Shown here one piece after another: positions 63,369 through 64,000 of a stretch of 64,000 nt of DNA. Location: NCBI GenBank assembly GCA_026261815.1, contig JAMPIT010000174.1:11346001-11410000 (forward strand), read 5' to 3'. The stretch's first letter is position 1, and each line of letters begins with the position of its first letter. This stretch comes from Monarcha castaneiventris obscurior. Taxonomy: Eukaryota > Chordata > Aves > Passeriformes > Monarchidae. The notes below the pieces were generated by a model. The model was not told the origin of the DNA, did no database searches, and saw only the letters and a program-made list of their open reading frames with translations. The position numbers and the translations under genes are program-made.

Positions 63369-64000
63369 CTGTGATCAAAAGAAAGAGAAAATTTTAAACA
63401 GAGATAAAGCTATGAATACTTCACTGGAAAGAAAGGAAGAGAACAAGTCATCAGAGGTTACTGAAAATGTCCCAAATAAGTTCTGGCTGTGGTTGTAAGA
63501 TCAGGGTTAACTGCAGTCAAATCTGTTGCTCTTCTAAAGACTTAACTTTGGGAAGATCTTGAACAGCTACTGTATGACTGACATAACACAAACAACTGAG
63601 TCAATGAAAATTACATTGAAGCTAATCCCATCTTCTTTTGACAATCTATTTGCAGTATTAATAAATTGAATTAAATTGCTTGAAATCCATGTGAAGTGTG
63701 GATTCAAAGGAAAGTTTCATCGTGCAATTTAGCTGAGAAATTATAATAGTTGAGCATTTAGAATCACATAATTATGGATACATTGACAGAGATCCTCAAG
63801 CTTGCTCTTTTGTGCAGCAATGTACATTTACATTAACCTATACTTGCCAGATGCTATTATTTTTCTTAAATATTTGCTTTTCATTGACATCTTTTACTTC
63901 AAATGATGTGCAAATCAAGAATTGGAAAAGCATACAGAAATTCTGTTTAAAGTATCATTAAATCACATATTTTCTCCCTTTTTAAAAAAGTACAGAGATG
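63369..64000 (-). other. PCLO intron upstream of the first PDZ exon, partial
   Basis: 632 bp from the acceptor at 63369 to the window edge. No further coding exon is visible; the preceding PCLO exon must lie beyond 64000. Confidence 0.8.

Noticed and set aside
1..64000. CRISPR arrays, operons, bacterial or phage systems
   Set aside because: The window is a vertebrate gene with spliceosomal introns and avian retroelements; no regularly spaced repeats were seen.

Overview
The window is vertebrate genomic DNA from a bird, AT-rich and dominated by introns. The bird assignment rests on several CR1 LINE 3' fragments, some carrying the ATTCTATG-type tail, and on a CR1-tailed SINE with a tRNA-Ile-like head near 16.6 kb. 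That SINE resembles the zebra finch family TguSINE1, so a passerine is my best guess; the species cannot be fixed from this sequence.

One protein-coding gene is present: the 3' part of PCLO (Piccolo/Aczonin, a giant scaffold of the presynaptic active zone), on the minus strand and read from about 63.4 kb down to 11.2 kb. I resolved eleven coding exons by splice sites and reading phase: 63243-63368, 36102-36210, 35428-35495, 32671-32882, 27696-27746, 26679-26809, 25037-25063, 21589-21682, 15411-15482, 12624-12804 and 11229/11246-11440. All internal introns are GT-AG and the phases join without a break. The product runs from the PDZ domain, through a Ser/Pro-rich linker, across the whole C2A domain with its five candidate Ca-binding aspartates, into a Ser/Gln-rich tail. 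The exons upstream of the PDZ domain lie beyond 64000. The C2B exons of the long isoform were not found and presumably lie beyond position 1.

Two isoform switches can be read in the DNA. A 27-nt microexon at 25037-25063 adds nine residues to C2A without changing frame. At 11246 the last exon is either spliced onward toward C2B or read through into a short tail and stop; a candidate poly(A) signal with a GT-rich downstream element lies about 1 kb further on.

Region by region: 1-10.17 kb is long-isoform intron, with a G-run tract, a Z-DNA-prone tract and a perfect POU-dimer palindrome; 10.17-11.23 kb is the probable short-isoform 3' UTR; 11.2-36.2 kb holds ten exons and mostly short to medium introns; 36.2-63.2 kb is one intron of about 27 kb that splits the PDZ domain; 63.2-63.4 kb holds the first PDZ exon. 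I saw no second gene, no functional tRNA or rRNA gene, no CRISPR array and no undescribed multi-gene system.
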